64,000 nucleotides of DNA from Glutamicibacter protophormiae (GTDB taxonomy: Bacteria; Actinomycetota; Actinomycetes; Actinomycetales; Micrococcaceae): NCBI RefSeq assembly GCF_014647495.1, contig NZ_BMPH01000013.1, positions 1-64,000 on the forward strand, in the 5' to 3' direction. Positions 37,489 to 48,979 of this stretch are shown here, in pieces. The notes beneath the pieces are model-generated. The model saw nothing but the letters and a program-made list of their open reading frames with translations, had not been told where the DNA came from and did no database searches. The stretch's first letter is position 1; the number at the start of each line of letters is the position of its first letter. The position numbers and the translations under genes were made by a program.

Positions 37489-38886
37489 ATGGCTTTGAAG
37501 CTTAAATTTGCCGCCAAGTCCGACGTCGGACGAATCCGCAAGAAAAATGACGACTCCGCCTATGTCGGAGAGCACCTCGCGGTCCTGGCCGACGGCATGG
37601 GTGGCCATGTAGGCGGCGATGTCGCCTCGGCCTCCACCGTGCTGGATCTGGTGCACCTGGACCGCGCCGTCACTGCCGATCCACGCAATGCACTGCCCGA
37701 TGAAATCCAGGCCGCCAACCTCGTCTTGAACGAACTGGTCGGCGCCAACCCCAAGCTTTCCGGGATGGGCACCACAGTCACCTCGCTGCTCCTGTCCGGA
37801 ACGACCCTGCACATGGCGCACATCGGCGACTCACGCGCCTACCGCCTGAAAAATGGTGTCTTCGAGCAGATCAGCACCGATCACACCTTCGTCCAGCGCC
37901 TCGTTGACGAGGGGCGCATCAGCCGCGCGGAAGCGGAAATCCACCCCCATAAGAACGTGCTCCTGCGCGTGCTGGGTGATTCGGACGCTTCCCCCGAGCT
38001 CGACGTCCAGCAGCTCGAGGCAAGCGTGGGCGAACGCTGGATGCTCTGCTCGGACGGCCTGACCGATGCGGTGGCCGTTCCGGTCATCGAAGAGATCATC
38101 CGTTCAACCCCCGACATGGACCAAGCCGTCAACGACCTGGTCGCCATCACGCTGAAGAACGGCGCTCCGGACAACGTCACCGTGGTGATGTTCGAGATCG
38201 TGGAAGACCAGGCTCCCGGCAGCGATGAACCGGCAAGGCTTGAACCGGCTCCGGATACCGGCCAGCTGGCCATCGCCGCAGAGGGGGATGTCGAAGCCAG
38301 CGCCTCGTTGCTTCGCCACGAGATCTCCCAACGCCCGCATCTGCTGGTGGGCTCCGCCCAGCTGGCCACGCAGACCGGGCAGATCCCGGTTGTCACGCAG
38401 CACACCGGAGAACGCCGCGCTGCGGCATTGCTCACTCACCGCTCCCCCGCAGCCCGGGACGTGCTGGATCCCATCGAAGATTCCCTTCCGCATCGCCGCT
38501 GGCTGATGCCGATCCTGCTGACCCTGACCGCCGTGCTGGTGGTCATCCTCGGCGCTTGGGGTTACATGTGGACGCAGACCCAGTACTTCGTCGGCCCGGT
38601 GGACGGAAAGGTCGCCATTTACAAGGGCGTGCCCCAGGAGCTCGGCCCGATTTCCCTCTCGGAAATCGACACCGTCAGCTCGGTCCCGCTCGAGGCCCTG
38701 CCCGAGTACTCGCGCCAGCGCGTTGAATCCACCATTCCGGCCGACAGCCGGGAACATGCCCAGTCCATCATCCAGGAGCTGCTGGTCACCGCGAAGCAGA
38801 ATTGCCCGGTGCAGGTTCCGGGCAGCTCGAACAACCAATCAACGCAATCGCCGCTGCCGGCCTACTGTCAGGAGATCATGCAATGA
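37489..38886 (+). CDS. pstP: PP2C-family Ser/Thr phosphatase PstP
   Basis: 465 residues. The cytoplasmic PP2C domain (1-~240) has the metal ligands in VLADGMGGHVGGDVAS, GTTVTSLLL, HIGDSRAYR and SDGLTDAV. A linker, a membrane helix (~340-362, WLMPILLTLTAVLVVILGAWGYM) and an extracytoplasmic tail follow. It reverses PknA/PknB phosphorylation. The rodA ATG overlaps its TGA. Confidence 0.96.
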   Translation: MALKLKFAAKSDVGRIRKKNDDSAYVGEHLAVLADGMGGHVGGDVASASTVLDLVHLDRAVTADPRNALPDEIQAANLVLNELVGANPKLSGMGTTVTSLLLSGTTLHMAHIGDSRAYRLKNGVFEQISTDHTFVQRLVDEGRISRAEAEIHPHKNVLLRVLGDSDASPELDVQQLEASVGERWMLCSDGLTDAVAVPVIEEIIRSTPDMDQAVNDLVAITLKNGAPDNVTVVMFEIVEDQAPGSDEPARLEPAPDTGQLAIAAEGDVEASASLLRHEISQRPHLLVGSAQLATQTGQIPVVTQHTGERRAAALLTHRSPAARDVLDPIEDSLPHRRWLMPILLTLTAVLVVILGAWGYMWTQTQYFVGPVDGKVAIYKGVPQELGPISLSEIDTVSSVPLEALPEYSRQRVESTIPADSREHAQSIIQELLVTAKQNCPVQVPGSSNNQSTQSPLPAYCQEIMQ

Positions 38887-40280
38887 CCGAAGTGCAAACC
38901 GCACCGGTGCCTCGGCGCAATCTCGAGCTCCTGCTGCTGCTTCTGGCCCTATGCGTGGGCGGTGCCGCCTTCTTCCTGGTCGGCAGCGCCACCGAGGACA
39001 ACGACAGCAAGAATTTCCTGATCCAGATGGGGATCATGGGTGCCTTGGCCCTGGTCATCCACGTGCTGCTGCGCATTTTCGCCAAGTATGCCGATCCGGT
39101 AATACTTCCGATCACCGTGGCGCTGAACTCCCTGGGCTTGGCAATGATCCACCGCATTGACCTCGCCAAAGGCACATCCCAGTCCAGCCGGCAGCTGATG
39201 TGGACGGCCATCGCCATCCTGGTTGCCGCCCTGGTGCTCTGGGCCGTGAAGGACCACCGCGTCCTGCGGCGCTTCACATATATCGCCCTGCTGGCATCCA
39301 TCGTCCTGCTGCTGCTTCCGCTGATTCCGGGTCTGGGCGCCACGATCAACGGCGCGCGCATCTGGATCCATGTCGGCCCGTTCTCGCTGCAGCCCGGCGA
39401 GCTGGCGAAGATCACCCTGTCGATCTTCTTCGCCGGGTACCTTTCTTCGAACCGCGACCTGATCCTGATGGCGGGCCGCAAGTTCGGCCCGCTGCAGCTT
39501 CCGCGCATGCGCGACATGGCTCCGATGATCATCGCCTGGCTGCTGTCCATCGGCGTGCTGGTGGTGCAGCGGGACCTCGGTTCGGCAATCCTGTTCTTCG
39601 GCTTGTTCATCCTGATGATCTACGTGGCCACGGCCCGTATCTCCTGGGTGATCATCGGCCTGCTGATGGTGGCCGTCGGCGGCGTCTTCGCCGCGCTGAC
39701 CATGGGCCATGTCGAACGCCGCGTCAATGTCTGGCTCAACGCCTTCGATCCGGAGATCTACCAGGCCCGGGGCGGCAGCGCGCAGATCGTCGAAGGCCTG
39801 TTCGGCATGGCCGACGGCGGCCTGTTCGGCACGGGTCTCGGCGGCGGTTCACCGTACCGCGTCCCGCTGGCCAATTCGGACATGATCATCGCCTCCTTCG
39901 GCGAGGAGATCGGCCTGATCGGCGTCACCGCGATCATCCTGCTGTTCATGCTGCTGGTCTCGCGTGGCCTGCGCGCCGCGCTGGGCGCCCGCGACACCTT
40001 CGGCAAGCTGCTGGCCAGCGGCCTGGCCTTCACCCTGGGGCTGCAGTGCGTCGTCATCATCGGCGGCGTCACCCGGCTCATTCCGCTGACCGGCCTGGCT
40101 ACTCCGTTCATGGCCGCCGGCGGCTCGTCGCTGCTGGCCAACTGGATCATCATCGCCCTGCTCCTGCTCATCTCACACAATGCACGCCGCCCCATGAGCG
40201 GCTCCGTAGGACCTACCGATGAAATCGCAACTCCCACCACCAGCAGGCTCAAGGACCGGAAGGCGGTGACCAATCAGTGA
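38883..40280 (+). CDS. rodA: FtsW/RodA/SpoVE-family peptidoglycan glycosyltransferase
   Basis: SEDS-family polymerase, 465 residues from the ATG at 38883 (AGGAG upstream). About ten helices; WIHVGPFSLQPGELAKITLSIFFAGYL and QRDLGSAILFFGLF and the late GGGSPYRVPLANSDMIIASFGEEIGLIG carry the conserved residues of the family. It works with the class B PBP encoded next to it. Four-base overlap with pbpA. Confidence 0.96.
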   Translation: MTEVQTAPVPRRNLELLLLLLALCVGGAAFFLVGSATEDNDSKNFLIQMGIMGALALVIHVLLRIFAKYADPVILPITVALNSLGLAMIHRIDLAKGTSQSSRQLMWTAIAILVAALVLWAVKDHRVLRRFTYIALLASIVLLLLPLIPGLGATINGARIWIHVGPFSLQPGELAKITLSIFFAGYLSSNRDLILMAGRKFGPLQLPRMRDMAPMIIAWLLSIGVLVVQRDLGSAILFFGLFILMIYVATARISWVIIGLLMVAVGGVFAALTMGHVERRVNVWLNAFDPEIYQARGGSAQIVEGLFGMADGGLFGTGLGGGSPYRVPLANSDMIIASFGEEIGLIGVTAIILLFMLLVSRGLRAALGARDTFGKLLASGLAFTLGLQCVVIIGGVTRLIPLTGLATPFMAAGGSSLLANWIIIALLLLISHNARRPMSGSVGPTDEIATPTTSRLKDRKAVTNQ

Positions 40281-41737
40281 ATCAGGCAATCAAGCACGTA
40301 TGGGTGGCCCTGACGGCGATGTTCGTCATCTGCCTCGGTGCGTTGAGCTACATCCAGTTCTTCAACGCCGAAACCCTCAACGACAATGCCCTGAACAAGC
40401 GGCAGCTGTTCCGCGAGTTCGATCTTCCGCGCGGCGCGATCCTGGTGGACGGCAAGCCGATCGCCGAATCCGTGGAAACCGACGATGGCCAGTTCAACTT
40501 CCAGCGCAAGTACACCGATCCCGAGCTGTATGCGCATTTGACCGGCTACTACTCGCTGGCCAACGGCACCACCCAGCTGGAGTCGGAACTCAACGACTGG
40601 CTGACCGGCTCGAGTTCCGACCTGCTCTTCGACCGTCTTGCCGGCATGTTCACCGGCCAGAAGGCCGAGGGTGCCTCGGTGGAGCTGACCATCGACGGCA
40701 AGCTGCAGCAGGCCGCCTATGATGCGATCCCTGACGGCCTGCGCGCCAGCGTGGTGGTCACCGACCCGAAGACCGGCGAAATCCTGAGCATGGTCTCCAA
40801 GCCGACCTTCGACACCAACGACCTGGCGGTCCACTCGACCTCCGAGGCAGCGAAGAACATGAAAAAGATCAGCGAGATCGACGGTTTGAGCCCGTACGTC
40901 AACCCGGCGATCGGCGACCTGGTCTCCCCCGGGTCCTCGTTCAAGATCCTCAGCACGGTCGCCGCGCTCGAGTCAGACGATTACGACATGAACACCGTGA
41001 TCAAGAACCCCGCGTCGGTGAACTACCCGGGATCCAAGGACAAGATGAACAACTTCTACGAGGGCATCTGCGGGCGCCGTTCCGAGGCGACCTTGGAGTT
41101 CATCTTCGCGCAGAGCTGCAACACCCCGTACATGGAAATCAGCCAGAAGCTGGGGATTGAGAAGTTCGCGGACGTGACCGAGCGCTTCGGCTTCGGCCAG
41201 CAGCTGGATATCCCGCAGTCGGTCACCCCGAGCCAGTTCCCGACCAAGGACATCACCGCCGCGCAGCTGGCGCAGATGGCCATCGGCCAGTACAACAACA
41301 AGGTCACCCCGCTGCAGATGAACATGGCCGCCATGGCCATCGCGAACGACGGGGTCATCATGAAGCCGAACATGGTCAAGAAGGTCACCGCGCCGGACCT
41401 GCGGGTCATCGAGGAGCCGAAGCCGGAGAAGTTCTCCACGGCGACGACTCCCGAGGTCGCGGCTGACCTGAAGTCCCTGATGAAGGGGCCGGTGCAGTCG
41501 GGCACCGCCATGAATGCGGCGGTTCCGGGAGTCGACCTCCGCGCCAAGACCGGCACGGCCCAGGTCAGGAACGAAAATGGCGTGCCGATCGTGAACTCCT
41601 GGATCACCGGCTTCGCGCCGGCGGACGATCCGCAGGTCGCCATCACGGTGACAATCCAGCAAGTAGACTACAACACTGGCCATAACACGGCCGGGGCAAT
41701 CATGAAGAAGATGGTAGAGGCGGTGTTCAACAAGTGA
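40277..41737 (+). CDS. pbpA: Penicillin-binding protein (class B, PbpA)
   Basis: 486 residues: short cytoplasmic end, one helix ([23 protein letters not shown]), a dimerisation domain and a transpeptidase domain with SxxK in SPGSSFKIL, SxN in QSCNTPY and KTG in AKTGTAQV. Cross-links peptidoglycan; the partner of the SEDS protein upstream. The ending [15 protein letters not shown] is typical of the PbpA branch. Confidence 0.96.
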   Translation: MNQAIKHVWVALTAMFVICLGALSYIQFFNAETLNDNALNKRQLFREFDLPRGAILVDGKPIAESVETDDGQFNFQRKYTDPELYAHLTGYYSLANGTTQLESELNDWLTGSSSDLLFDRLAGMFTGQKAEGASVELTIDGKLQQAAYDAIPDGLRASVVVTDPKTGEILSMVSKPTFDTNDLAVHSTSEAAKNMKKISEIDGLSPYVNPAIGDLVSPGSSFKILSTVAALESDDYDMNTVIKNPASVNYPGSKDKMNNFYEGICGRRSEATLEFIFAQSCNTPYMEISQKLGIEKFADVTERFGFGQQLDIPQSVTPSQFPTKDITAAQLAQMAIGQYNNKVTPLQMNMAAMAIANDGVIMKPNMVKKVTAPDLRVIEEPKPEKFSTATTPEVAADLKSLMKGPVQSGTAMNAAVPGVDLRAKTGTAQVRNENGVPIVNSWITGFAPADDPQVAITVTIQQVDYNTGHNTAGAIMKKMVEAVFNK

Positions 41738-43565
41738 GGCCAATAACCGGCACCACCTTGGGCGGGCGTTACAAGTTGACCGATCGCATTGCAATCGGCG
41801 GCATGGGCGAAGTATGGAAAGCACGGGACCAGGTCCTTGGGCGCCTTGTGGCGATCAAGATCCTCAAAGAGGAATATACGAACAACGAGTCGTTCCTGAC
41901 CCGCTTCCGTGTCGAAGCCCGGCACACCGCGCTGCTGAACCACTCCGGCATCGCCGGCGTCTTCGACTACGGCGAGGAGGACGGCTCGGCCTACCTGGTC
42001 ATGGAGCTTGTTCCAGGCCCGCCGCTGTCGACCATCATCGAACGCGAGCGCAAGCTCGACGTGGACCGTACGCTGTCGCTGATTGCCCAGACCGCCCGGG
42101 CACTGGCCGCCGCGCACGAGCACGGGCTGGTGCACCGCGACGTGAAGCCAGGCAACATCCTGGTCATGCCCTCGGGGACCGTGAAGATCACCGACTTCGG
42201 CATCGCCCGCCTGGCCGACCAGGTCCCGCTGACCGCCACCGGACAGGTCATGGGCACCGCCCAGTATCTGGCTCCGGAGCAGGCCACCGGGCAGAACGCC
42301 ACCGGCAGCTCGGACATCTACGCCCTGGGCGTCATCGGCTACGAATGCCTGGCCGGCCGCCGGCCGTTTACCGGCGAATCGCAGATCGCCATCGCCCTGG
42401 CACAGGTCAACGATGCGCCGCCACCGCTGCCGGAAACCATTCCGGCCCCGGTGCGCCAGCTGATCATGTCGATGCTGGCCAAGAACCCCGCGGACCGCCC
42501 GGAGAACGCCACGGCGCTGGCCCAGGCGGCCGACGCCCTGCGCGCCGGAGACACCAACACCGCCGCGCTGGCGGTGCCCGGCATTCTGGCCGCCGGCGTG
42601 GCCGAGGACGCCACCCAGGCGCTGAACCTCGAGGACGACGCCACCCAGGCCTTCTCCCCGGCGGATTCGGCGCCGGCGATGACCAACGCCATGCCGACCG
42701 TGGTGGCCCCGGTCGGCCCGGCGCAGGACGAATTCACCGTTTCAAGCGCCGGCTCCGGTGCGGATGATGGCTTCGACGACGAGGATGCCGACGTCCAGGA
42801 ATACCATGAGGACCAGGAGCGCAAGCGCAGCCCGTGGGTGATCCCGCTGGTCGCGATCATCGCGCTCGCTGCGCTCATCGGCCTGGCCGCTTGGCTGATC
42901 CCCGCCTTCACCGGCAATTCGGGCGGCGACAAGCCGACGGGGGCAACAAATACGCAGTCTGCCGAGGCCACCGAAACCACCGCGGAGACCACGGAGTCCA
43001 GCACGGAAACCACTGCGCCCACGCAGAGTTCCAGCACTTCTTCACCGAGCAAGCCGCAGAAGGAATTCGTCCAGGTCAGTTCCTCCCTGGTGGGCAAGAA
43101 CATCGACACGGTCATCGCCGAGCTCGAATCCCTGGGTTTGAAGGTGAACGACGTCGCTCAGGAGACCTCCGAAGCGTCTCCGAACACCGTGCTCTCCGTG
43201 AGCCCGTCCGGCAGCGTCGAGGCCGGTTCGACCATCAAGGTCGTCTACGCCATGGCCTCGCAGACCGTGAACGTTCCCGCGGTCTCCGGCATGAGCTTCA
43301 GCGCCGCGCAGCAGCTGCTGCAGTCCGCCGGCCTGGCCGCGGTCAAGGGCTCGGAAGCATTCGACGATTCCGTGGCCGGCACCGTGCTCTCCCAGAGCGT
43401 CCCCGCCAACAGCGAGGTCGCCCCGGGGACCAGTGTGAGCCTGACGGTTTCCAAGGGCCCGGAGCCGGTTTCGACCCCGACCCCGACCCCTACCCCTACC
43501 CCGACTCCAACGCAGTCCGCCACCTCCACCGGCGCTGCGAAGGATGAGGCGCCAGGCGGCGAGTA

Positions 43566-43566
<1 letters not shown>
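41734..43566 (+). CDS. pknA: Ser/Thr protein kinase (PknA position) with PASTA repeats
   Basis: 610 residues. Kinase domain 1-~275 with GGMGEVW loop, VAIKIL Lys, HRDVKPGN and DFGIAR; an acidic linker; membrane helix ~367-390; Thr/Ser-rich stalk; then two PASTA units ([13 protein letters not shown]..., [13 protein letters not shown]...) and a Thr-Pro repeat tail. Mycobacterial PknA has no PASTA domains, so this version is expected to sense muropeptides or lipid II itself. All catalytic residues are present. Stop and next start form TAATG. Confidence 0.94.
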
Positions 43567-45488
<1,922 letters not shown>

Positions 45489-45502
45489 CCGCCTTTAAAA
45501 CG

Positions 45503-45534
45503 CATCGCGCCGGACCATGTGGTCCGACGCGATG
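45503..45534. terminator. Bidirectional terminator between pknB and trpG
   Basis: 15-bp stem with one mismatch: CATCGCG-CGGACCA (45503-45517) and TGGTCCG-CGCGATG (45520-45534), two-base loop. Plus-side tail TATTTTAT. It serves both convergent genes. Confidence 0.88.
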
Positions 45535-45549
45535 TATTTTATCTGTTGC

Positions 45550-46194
45550 TTACTCGCCGCTGAACAATGGGCTAAGCGTAGATGCTTTCTCGGCCGCCCC
45601 AGGCAGGCCGACGAATTCCAGCCAGTTGCCGAGCATCTGGTAACCCTGCTCGGTCAGCACCGATTCCGGGTGGAACTGCAGGCCCCACAGCGGTGCGGTG
45701 CGGTGTGCCAGCCCCATGATGACTCCGCCTTCGGTCTGGGCAATAATTTCCAGCTCGTCGGGGATGCTCTCGCGCACTGCGGCCAGCGAGTGGTAGCGGG
45801 TTGCGGTGAACGGATTGGCAACCCGGGCGAAGATCGGATGCCGTTCGTGGGAGACCAGCGAAGTCTTGCCGTGCATCAATTCCTCGGCGTGGGTCACGAC
45901 GCCGCCGTAGGCCTCTGCCAGCGATTGATGGCCCAGGCAGACCCCGAGCATCGGCTTAGCCTGCTCGCCGCACCATTTGATCAGCTCAATGCTCACTCCG
46001 GCGCCAGCCGGGTCTCCGGGGCCGGGGGAAATCAATACCCCGTCATGCTCGGCGGCCAATTCGGCCGCCTGAGCGAAGGAGAGATCGTCATTGCGGTAGA
46101 CGGTTGTCTGCGCGCCCAGCTCCTGCAGGTATCCCACCAAGGTGTAGACGAAACTGTCATAGTTGTCGATCACGAGGATCTTGATGCTGCTCAC
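45550..46194 (-). CDS. trpG: Glutamine amidotransferase of anthranilate/aminodeoxychorismate synthase
   Basis: 214 residues of class I glutamine amidotransferase: ILVIDNYDSFVYTLVGYLQ at the N-terminus, nucleophile Cys in GVCLGHQSLAEAYGG, and His/Glu in GLQFHPESVLTEQG. It supplies ammonia to the TrpE or PabB subunit, neither of which is in this window. In mycobacteria the same position beside pknB is called trpG; a pabA role is equally possible. GTG start overlapping the stop of the small gene upstream. Confidence 0.92.
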   Translation of the reverse strand: MSSIKILVIDNYDSFVYTLVGYLQELGAQTTVYRNDDLSFAQAAELAAEHDGVLISPGPGDPAGAGVSIELIKWCGEQAKPMLGVCLGHQSLAEAYGGVVTHAEELMHGKTSLVSHERHPIFARVANPFTATRYHSLAAVRESIPDELEIIAQTEGGVIMGLAHRTAPLWGLQFHPESVLTEQGYQMLGNWLEFVGLPGAAEKASTLSPLFSGE

Positions 46195-46361
46195 TGGGTG
46201 CTTTGGCCAATCGTCGAGTCGGTGAACGGGCTGATGTACTCATTCAGCCATGGGAAGACGTACATCATCAGTAATAGCACGACAGCTGCAATGAGAATCA
46301 ATGCTTCAATAATACGAAGCCACAAAGGACCGGGCAGGTTGCGGAAAATCCAGGCGTACAT
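46191..46361 (-). CDS. Small membrane protein between sortase and trpG
   Basis: 56 residues from the ATG at 46361, preceded by GGGGAGAAAG. It has an amphipathic start (YAWIFRNLPGPLWLRII), one strong helix (EALILIAAVVLLLMMYVFPWL) and a short polar end. It overlaps trpG by four bases and lies 10 bases after the sortase stop, so it is probably part of that operon. No family name known to me. Confidence 0.75.
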   Translation of the reverse strand: MYAWIFRNLPGPLWLRIIEALILIAAVVLLLMMYVFPWLNEYISPFTDSTIGQSTQ

Positions 46362-46371
46362 TCTTTCTCCC

Positions 46372-47139
46372 CTAGCTCGTTGCCTTGGCAACAAGGTCGC
46401 GAATTGCCGATGGCGGTCCGGCATCAAGCGGGCGCCAATTGGTCAGCTCCGAGTACGCGATCATGCGCTGGCGCGTCGTGTACTTCGGGTGGCAGGTGGT
46501 CATGGTGAGGATGGAGTCTGTCGGTTCGACACCCCATTGGTGCGGTACGGGAAGAAGGACCTCCCCGTCGGAGGGATTCACGATTTCCGTCTTGGACCAG
46601 GTGTAGGTGTAATAGCCGTCCTTGGTCTGAAGATAGATCTTGTCCCCCTCGTGGAGTTTGTCGATGTCCCAGAACACCTGGCCATGTGTCTGGCGGTGCG
46701 CTGCCACGGCAAAGTTGCCCTTTTCGCCGGGCAGCTGCGTGTTCGGGTAGTGCCCGATGCCCAAGCTGTTGATGACGTCGTCTCCCACGCCGTTGGTAAC
46801 CGGGTGGTAGGTTCCGTCTGCTCCCCAGGTCGGGAAGTACATGATGCCGAAGGTTTCCCCCGCCCCGATTTTGGCCACCGGGGCCGGGCCGAAGTCCTTG
46901 TCGTCGTCGTTGGTCTCCGGGATAACCACATCGCCAAGGTTTTCAACCAGGTTGTTCGTGACCTCCTGCTGGGCTTGGGCGGAGTCGATATTTGTCCACC
47001 ACAATTCCCACGCGACGTACAGCATGAGCACGATGCCGAGGGTGATCAGCAGTTCGCCGAAAAAGCCGGCGATTCGGCCGCCCAGGGACTGTCGCGGACG
47101 GCTTGTTCGGCGGCCTGGTGCAGTTGCTGCACGGTTCAC
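46372..47139 (-). CDS. Class E sortase
   Basis: 255 residues from the GTG at 47139 (AAGGAG upstream). N-terminal helix (ELLITLGIVLMLYVAWELWW), then a sortase fold with the catalytic His in AAHRQTHG, Cys in MTTCHPKY and Arg in TTRQRMIAY. Class E enzymes of high-GC actinobacteria anchor proteins with LAxTG-like signals. No sortase substrate is seen nearby, so it is probably a housekeeping sortase. Earlier in-frame starts exist but lack a good ribosome-binding site. Confidence 0.93.
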   Translation of the reverse strand: MNRAATAPGRRTSRPRQSLGGRIAGFFGELLITLGIVLMLYVAWELWWTNIDSAQAQQEVTNNLVENLGDVVIPETNDDDKDFGPAPVAKIGAGETFGIMYFPTWGADGTYHPVTNGVGDDVINSLGIGHYPNTQLPGEKGNFAVAAHRQTHGQVFWDIDKLHEGDKIYLQTKDGYYTYTWSKTEIVNPSDGEVLLPVPHQWGVEPTDSILTMTTCHPKYTTRQRMIAYSELTNWRPLDAGPPSAIRDLVAKATS

Positions 47140-47359
47140 GTCGATCTTGCTCCTTGGTACGGGGCGGGCGGCGGAAGGGCGGAAGCTCTCTCGCGAGGAG
47201 ATATCCCGACTCTCTGGGCAGGACACATTACCGTTAGTATGGAAGCTACGCAGGAAAACCGGAACAATGCGAACGTTCTCCTGCACCTAGCGTACCGGGA
47301 AGACCCAATCGTCTCCCACATTTACTACATTATGCGGAAGAAGCCAAGGGAGCATTCGA

Positions 47360-47614
47360 GTGCCGGAGTCAAAGCCACGACGCAAGAACAAGCCACGGTC
47401 CCAGGAGAGCCAGGGAACCCACTCCGTGGATAAGCCGATGCCGGTTTGGTACAAGCCGGTGATGTTCGGTCTGATGCTTCTGGGTCTGGTATGGATCATG
47501 GTGTACTACCTGTCCCAGACCCTGTTCCCGATCCCGAATATCGGCGGCTGGAACATCGTCATCGGCTTCGGCATCGCCATGGTTGGTTTCTTCATGACCA
47601 CCGGTTGGAAATAG
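47360..47614 (+). CDS. crgA: Cell division protein CrgA
   Basis: 84 residues from GTG with AGGGAG upstream: a basic head (PRRKNKPRSQ) and two membrane helices joined by PNIGGWN, ending MVGFFMTTGWK as in CrgA proteins. CrgA binds FtsZ, FtsI and other septal proteins and coordinates division with peptidoglycan synthesis. It stands between the sortase gene (divergent, 220 bases away) and the SMR exporter gene (convergent, six bases away). Confidence 0.94.
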   Translation: MPESKPRRKNKPRSQESQGTHSVDKPMPVWYKPVMFGLMLLGLVWIMVYYLSQTLFPIPNIGGWNIVIGFGIAMVGFFMTTGWK

Positions 47615-47620
47615 CAATCC

Positions 47621-47938
47621 TCAATGGCTTACGGCCTTCAGGCCGATCACGCATCCGACAAGGCCGAGGATGAATACCATCTTCAAGAGTGTCACTGGCT
47701 CTTGCCCCGTGACCATGGAATAGACCACCGTCAGCGATGCGCCAATCCCCACCCATACCGCGCAGGCGGTACCGGTGGGGATTTCTTTCATCGCATAGGC
47801 CAAACCGCCCATGGAGAGCAGCAGCGCCGAAAAGAAAACGATCGTGGGTACCAGCTTCGACAGGCCGTCGCTAAGCCCCAAAGCGGTCGCCCAGACGGCC
47901 TCAAAGAGGCCGGAAACAATCAAGACAAGCCAATACAT
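47621..47938 (-). CDS. gdx: SMR-family guanidinium exporter (Gdx/SugE type)
   Basis: 105 residues, four helices, working as an antiparallel dimer that exchanges guanidinium for two protons. The essential Glu13 is in GLFEAVW, and Trp16, Ser42 and Trp62 known from Gdx are present. KEIPTGTACAVWVGIG matches the Gdx signature except that the conserved Tyr at position 59 is Cys. The substrate is strongly supported by the guanidine-III riboswitch just upstream. An AAGGA ribosome-binding site lies in the loop of a small hairpin. Confidence 0.93.
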   Translation of the reverse strand: MYWLVLIVSGLFEAVWATALGLSDGLSKLVPTIVFFSALLLSMGGLAYAMKEIPTGTACAVWVGIGASLTVVYSMVTGQEPVTLLKMVFILGLVGCVIGLKAVSH

Positions 47939-47954
47939 AACCAGATTCCTTCTC

Positions 47955-47996
47955 TGGCCGTCTTGTCCTGATTCCGGGTACGGCTCCCTCGTCCGG
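47955..47996 (-). promoter_or_regulatory. Guanidine-III riboswitch (ykkC-III) upstream of gdx
   Basis: On the minus strand the conserved elements occur in order: CCGGACGAGG, GCCGTACCCGG, CAGGACAAGACGGC. The two CCGG segments form P1, and GCCGT with ACGGC form the pseudoknot helix, as in the established aptamer. Its 3' end merges into CCAGA-GAAGGAA-TCTGG (47957-47941), a hairpin holding the gdx Shine-Dalgarno in its loop, so control is probably at translation: guanidine binding frees the site. Confidence 0.93.
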
Positions 47997-48023
47997 GCGC
48001 GGACCGAACTGCCCGCTTGGCAC

Positions 48024-48908
48024 TCACGTTAGCAAATTCAGACCGCCGTCGCTGGCTACCTTCAGCAGTGTGGATTCCAAACGTCCGAGAATTTCAGAAT
48101 CTACTGCCCAGCGCTGGAAATACAGCGGTACGTCGATGAACCACAGCTCATCGAGTTCTATGAGCCCTTCAACTTGCGCCAGCTGTTGGTCGGGGATCAT
48201 CCCCCAGCCCATTCCGGCCTGGATCGCATGCAAAAACTGCCATGAATCCGGAACCGTATGCATGGCCCCTTTCCGCTGAGCCGGATCCAGTCCCAACTGC
48301 TCCAGCAGGTGATGCTGCAATCGGTCTTCCCTGTCGAAAATCATCATGGGCGCCATCAGGAAACCGTCAGCGCCTGCGTTGGCAAAATATTCGCGGGCCA
48401 TCCTTGGACTGCACACCGCCCGATAGCGCAACGCCCCCAGCCTGCGCACCGAACAGCCTTGGGCCGCGGCCGAGCTGTTTGTCACCACCGCACTGACCCG
48501 CCCGCTGCGCAGCATGTCCAGCGATCGGCTCTCATCCATGCGCATGATTTCGATTGAAACGTTGTCCCACCGGGCCAGTTCTTCGAAAACCGGGGTGAAC
48601 CAAGTCGAGAGCGAATCAGCGTTCACGCCCACGGCAACGCGTTGGTGGCCGGTTTGGGTAATTTCGTAGGAGAATTCCGCACTCAACGCCGCAATCTGCC
48701 GCGCATATCGCAATACCTTGATTCCCTGGTCTGTAGGAATGACAGGCCTGCTGCGCACTACCAGCACGGCCCCCAACCTGTTCTCCAGCGCCTTGATCCG
48801 CTGGCTCACGGCTGACGGAGTAATCCCCAAGTCAATGGACGCATCATCGAAGCTTCCAGCGTCCACAACTGCAAGCAGGGTCTGAAGGTGTTCCACATCG
48901 AATTTCAC
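48024..48908 (-). CDS. lysG: LysR-family regulator LysG/ArgP
   Basis: About 294 residues. HTH in the first 60 (LQTLLAVVDAGSFDDASIDLGITPSAVSQRIKALENRLGAVLVVR), the ArgP/LysG form, then the effector domain. It activates the divergent lysE when intracellular lysine or arginine rises. GTG at 48908 aligns with the family start; two ATGs 12-15 codons upstream are alternatives. Only 71 bases separate it from lysE. Confidence 0.93.
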   Translation of the reverse strand: MKFDVEHLQTLLAVVDAGSFDDASIDLGITPSAVSQRIKALENRLGAVLVVRSRPVIPTDQGIKVLRYARQIAALSAEFSYEITQTGHQRVAVGVNADSLSTWFTPVFEELARWDNVSIEIMRMDESRSLDMLRSGRVSAVVTNSSAAAQGCSVRRLGALRYRAVCSPRMAREYFANAGADGFLMAPMMIFDREDRLQHHLLEQLGLDPAQRKGAMHTVPDSWQFLHAIQAGMGWGMIPDQQLAQVEGLIELDELWFIDVPLYFQRWAVDSEILGRLESTLLKVASDGGLNLLT

Positions 48909-48979
48909 ATTAGCTACCCTAATGCAGATGTAGATACTTAAGTTCGACATCATCTTGTCGCTTTTCGTACTGTCGTTCC

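Noticed and set aside
43470-43515. Short CCGACC/CCTACC tandem repeat
   Set aside because: It encodes the Thr-Pro tail of the PASTA kinase in frame, so it is a coding low-complexity stretch rather than a separate DNA element.
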